This document shows positions 6,352 to 6,825 of a DNA stretch of 6,825 nt, in pieces. A program made the position numbers and the translations under genes. Numbering within the stretch: position 1 is the first letter of the stretch; each line of letters starts with the position of its first letter. The notes beneath the pieces are model-generated. The model had not been told where the DNA came from. It searched no databases and saw only the letters and a program-made list of their open reading frames with translations. The stretch spans positions 1 through 6,825 of the forward strand of contig CALGOO010000104.1 of assembly GCA_937960715.1 (NCBI GenBank), in the 5' to 3' direction. This DNA is from an uncultured Candidatus Competibacteraceae bacterium (GTDB taxonomy: Bacteria > Pseudomonadota > Gammaproteobacteria > Competibacterales > Competibacteraceae).

Positions 6352-6503
6352 CGTCCGTAGCGCCAGTGTTGGCGCGGTTCCGGGCGGTTGGCTCTTTAGC
6401 GCCACCCTTCTACCGGTGCCCGTTTCCGGGCGATTCCTCCCCGTTTTCTCTCTCTGTTCTCTGTCCGGCTCTTTACCGAAAAACGCCCCACGCCTATTCG
6501 TCC
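6352..6503. other. Gene-poor stretch with small hairpins between terminator and phage remnant
   Basis: I see no credible gene here. Two compact dyads are present: GCGCCA-GTGT-TGGCGC at 6360-6375 and GCCCG-TTTC-CGGGC at 6418-6431. Short words recur at unequal spacing: TAGCGCCA at 6358 and 6397, TTCCGGGCG at 6378 and 6424, and GGCTCTTTA at 6390 and 6467. The stretch 6434-6475 is pyrimidine-rich. The frame that continues into the phage remnant stays open throughout, but its translation (Pro/Ser/Arg-rich, starting in the terminator) does not look like protein. No convincing promoter was found. Confidence 0.5.
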
Positions 6504-6788
6504 AGCAAGATCGTCACGCTGCTTGATGCGCTTAAGGCGGAAATCTTGGGTGGAGCGGACGCCGCCTACGACACCTTGGTGGAAATCCAGCAGCTACTGC
6601 AAAACGGCACCAGCGGTCTGGATGCCTTGCTGGCAGCGGTGAACAACCGCGTGCGCTTCGATGCCGCGCAGACGCTGACCGCGCCCGAGCAGGCGCAGGC
6701 GCGCAGCAACATCGGCGCGGTGGCCGCCAGCGATGTCGGCAACACCGACACCGATTTCGTCGCGGTGTTTGAAGGCGCGCTGGTCTGA
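6504..6788 (+). pseudogene. C-terminal part of a phage tail/fibre-type protein, start not found
   Basis: About 94 residues ending at TGA 6786-6788 carry a pattern common near the C-termini of phage tail and tail-fibre proteins: LLDALKAEILGGADAAYDTL, then NNRVRFDAAQTLT, EQAQARSNIGAVAASDVG and finally DFVAVFEGAL. The ..AAQTLT..Q..QAR.NIGA block is the most telling. Homologues normally have hundreds of residues before this point. Here the frame runs back through the gene-poor stretch and terminator without an ATG; only TTG/GTG codons lie in frame. I infer loss of the 5' part where the prophage meets the defence operon. Alternatively it is a short phage protein with an unusual start (for example TTG 6546, preceded by AAGGCGGA). 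The 3' end is intact and overlaps the next ATG by one base. Confidence 0.65.
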
Positions 6789-6825
6789 TGAGCCTCGCCA
6801 CCCGCATCACCGCCTTGGCCAGCCG
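6788..6825 (+). CDS. Start of a probable phage tail-associated gene (runs off the window)
   Basis: ATG 6788 overlaps the preceding TGA (TGATGA) and opens MSLATRITALAS, 12 full codons to the window edge. An N-terminus of this type (MSLATRITALA...) is seen in phage tail/fibre-region proteins, and the overlap with a tail-type fragment supports that. Too little sequence is present to name the product. Confidence 0.5.
   Translation, partial: MSLATRITALAS

Noticed and set aside
340..6500. Direct repeats (attachment sites or target duplication) bounding the island
   Set aside because: I compared the left junction (~340-365) with the spacer right of the terminator by eye and saw no shared word long enough to support an att site.
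6339..6503. N-terminal extension of the phage-like protein starting at TTG 6339
   Set aside because: The proposed start lies in the terminator stem and the translation is low-complexity Pro/Ser/Arg sequence. The open frame is most simply accidental.

Overview
The window is about 60% G+C by eye, apart from a visibly AT-richer first ~350 bases. Codon use and gene families suggest a proteobacterium, probably gamma or beta; nothing here fixes the genus. It reads as an accessory (defence-island) region with a prophage on its right flank. All genes I can support are on the + strand.

Left edge (1-505). The window opens inside a NrdG-like radical-SAM activating protein that runs to a stop at 361-363. 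Within a few bases, in another frame, comes the last ~49 codons of a type III restriction (Res/DEAD-box) subunit. The body of that gene is missing. Its stop overlaps the start of the next gene (ATGA), so the relic marks the scar of a deletion in a longer ancestral operon.

Core (502-6224). Four closely packed genes follow. The first is a large McrB-type AAA+ GTPase/ATPase with a non-E. coli N-terminus and an insertion in its AAA module. The second is an McrC-type PD-(D/E)xK nuclease partner. The third is a 518-residue Schlafen/AlbA_2 protein with a GHKL-type ATPase region and a winged-helix tail. The fourth is a 75-residue zinc-ribbon protein. The first three are joined by 1-4 base start/stop overlaps and the fourth follows after 22 bases, so this looks like one transcript. 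The most economical reading is a modified-DNA restriction module (McrBC) with two uncharacterised accessory proteins. The lost helicase/nuclease was probably an upstream member.

Right edge (6225-6825). A 9-bp inverted repeat enclosing a decamer repeat starts on the base after the zinc-ribbon stop. A strong rho-independent terminator follows at about 6319-6351. Beyond it is a gene-poor, hairpin-bearing stretch, then the C-terminal end of a phage tail/fibre-type protein without a credible start. The first codons of another probable phage tail gene end the window. The defence operon therefore appears to abut, or be inserted in, prophage tail genes.
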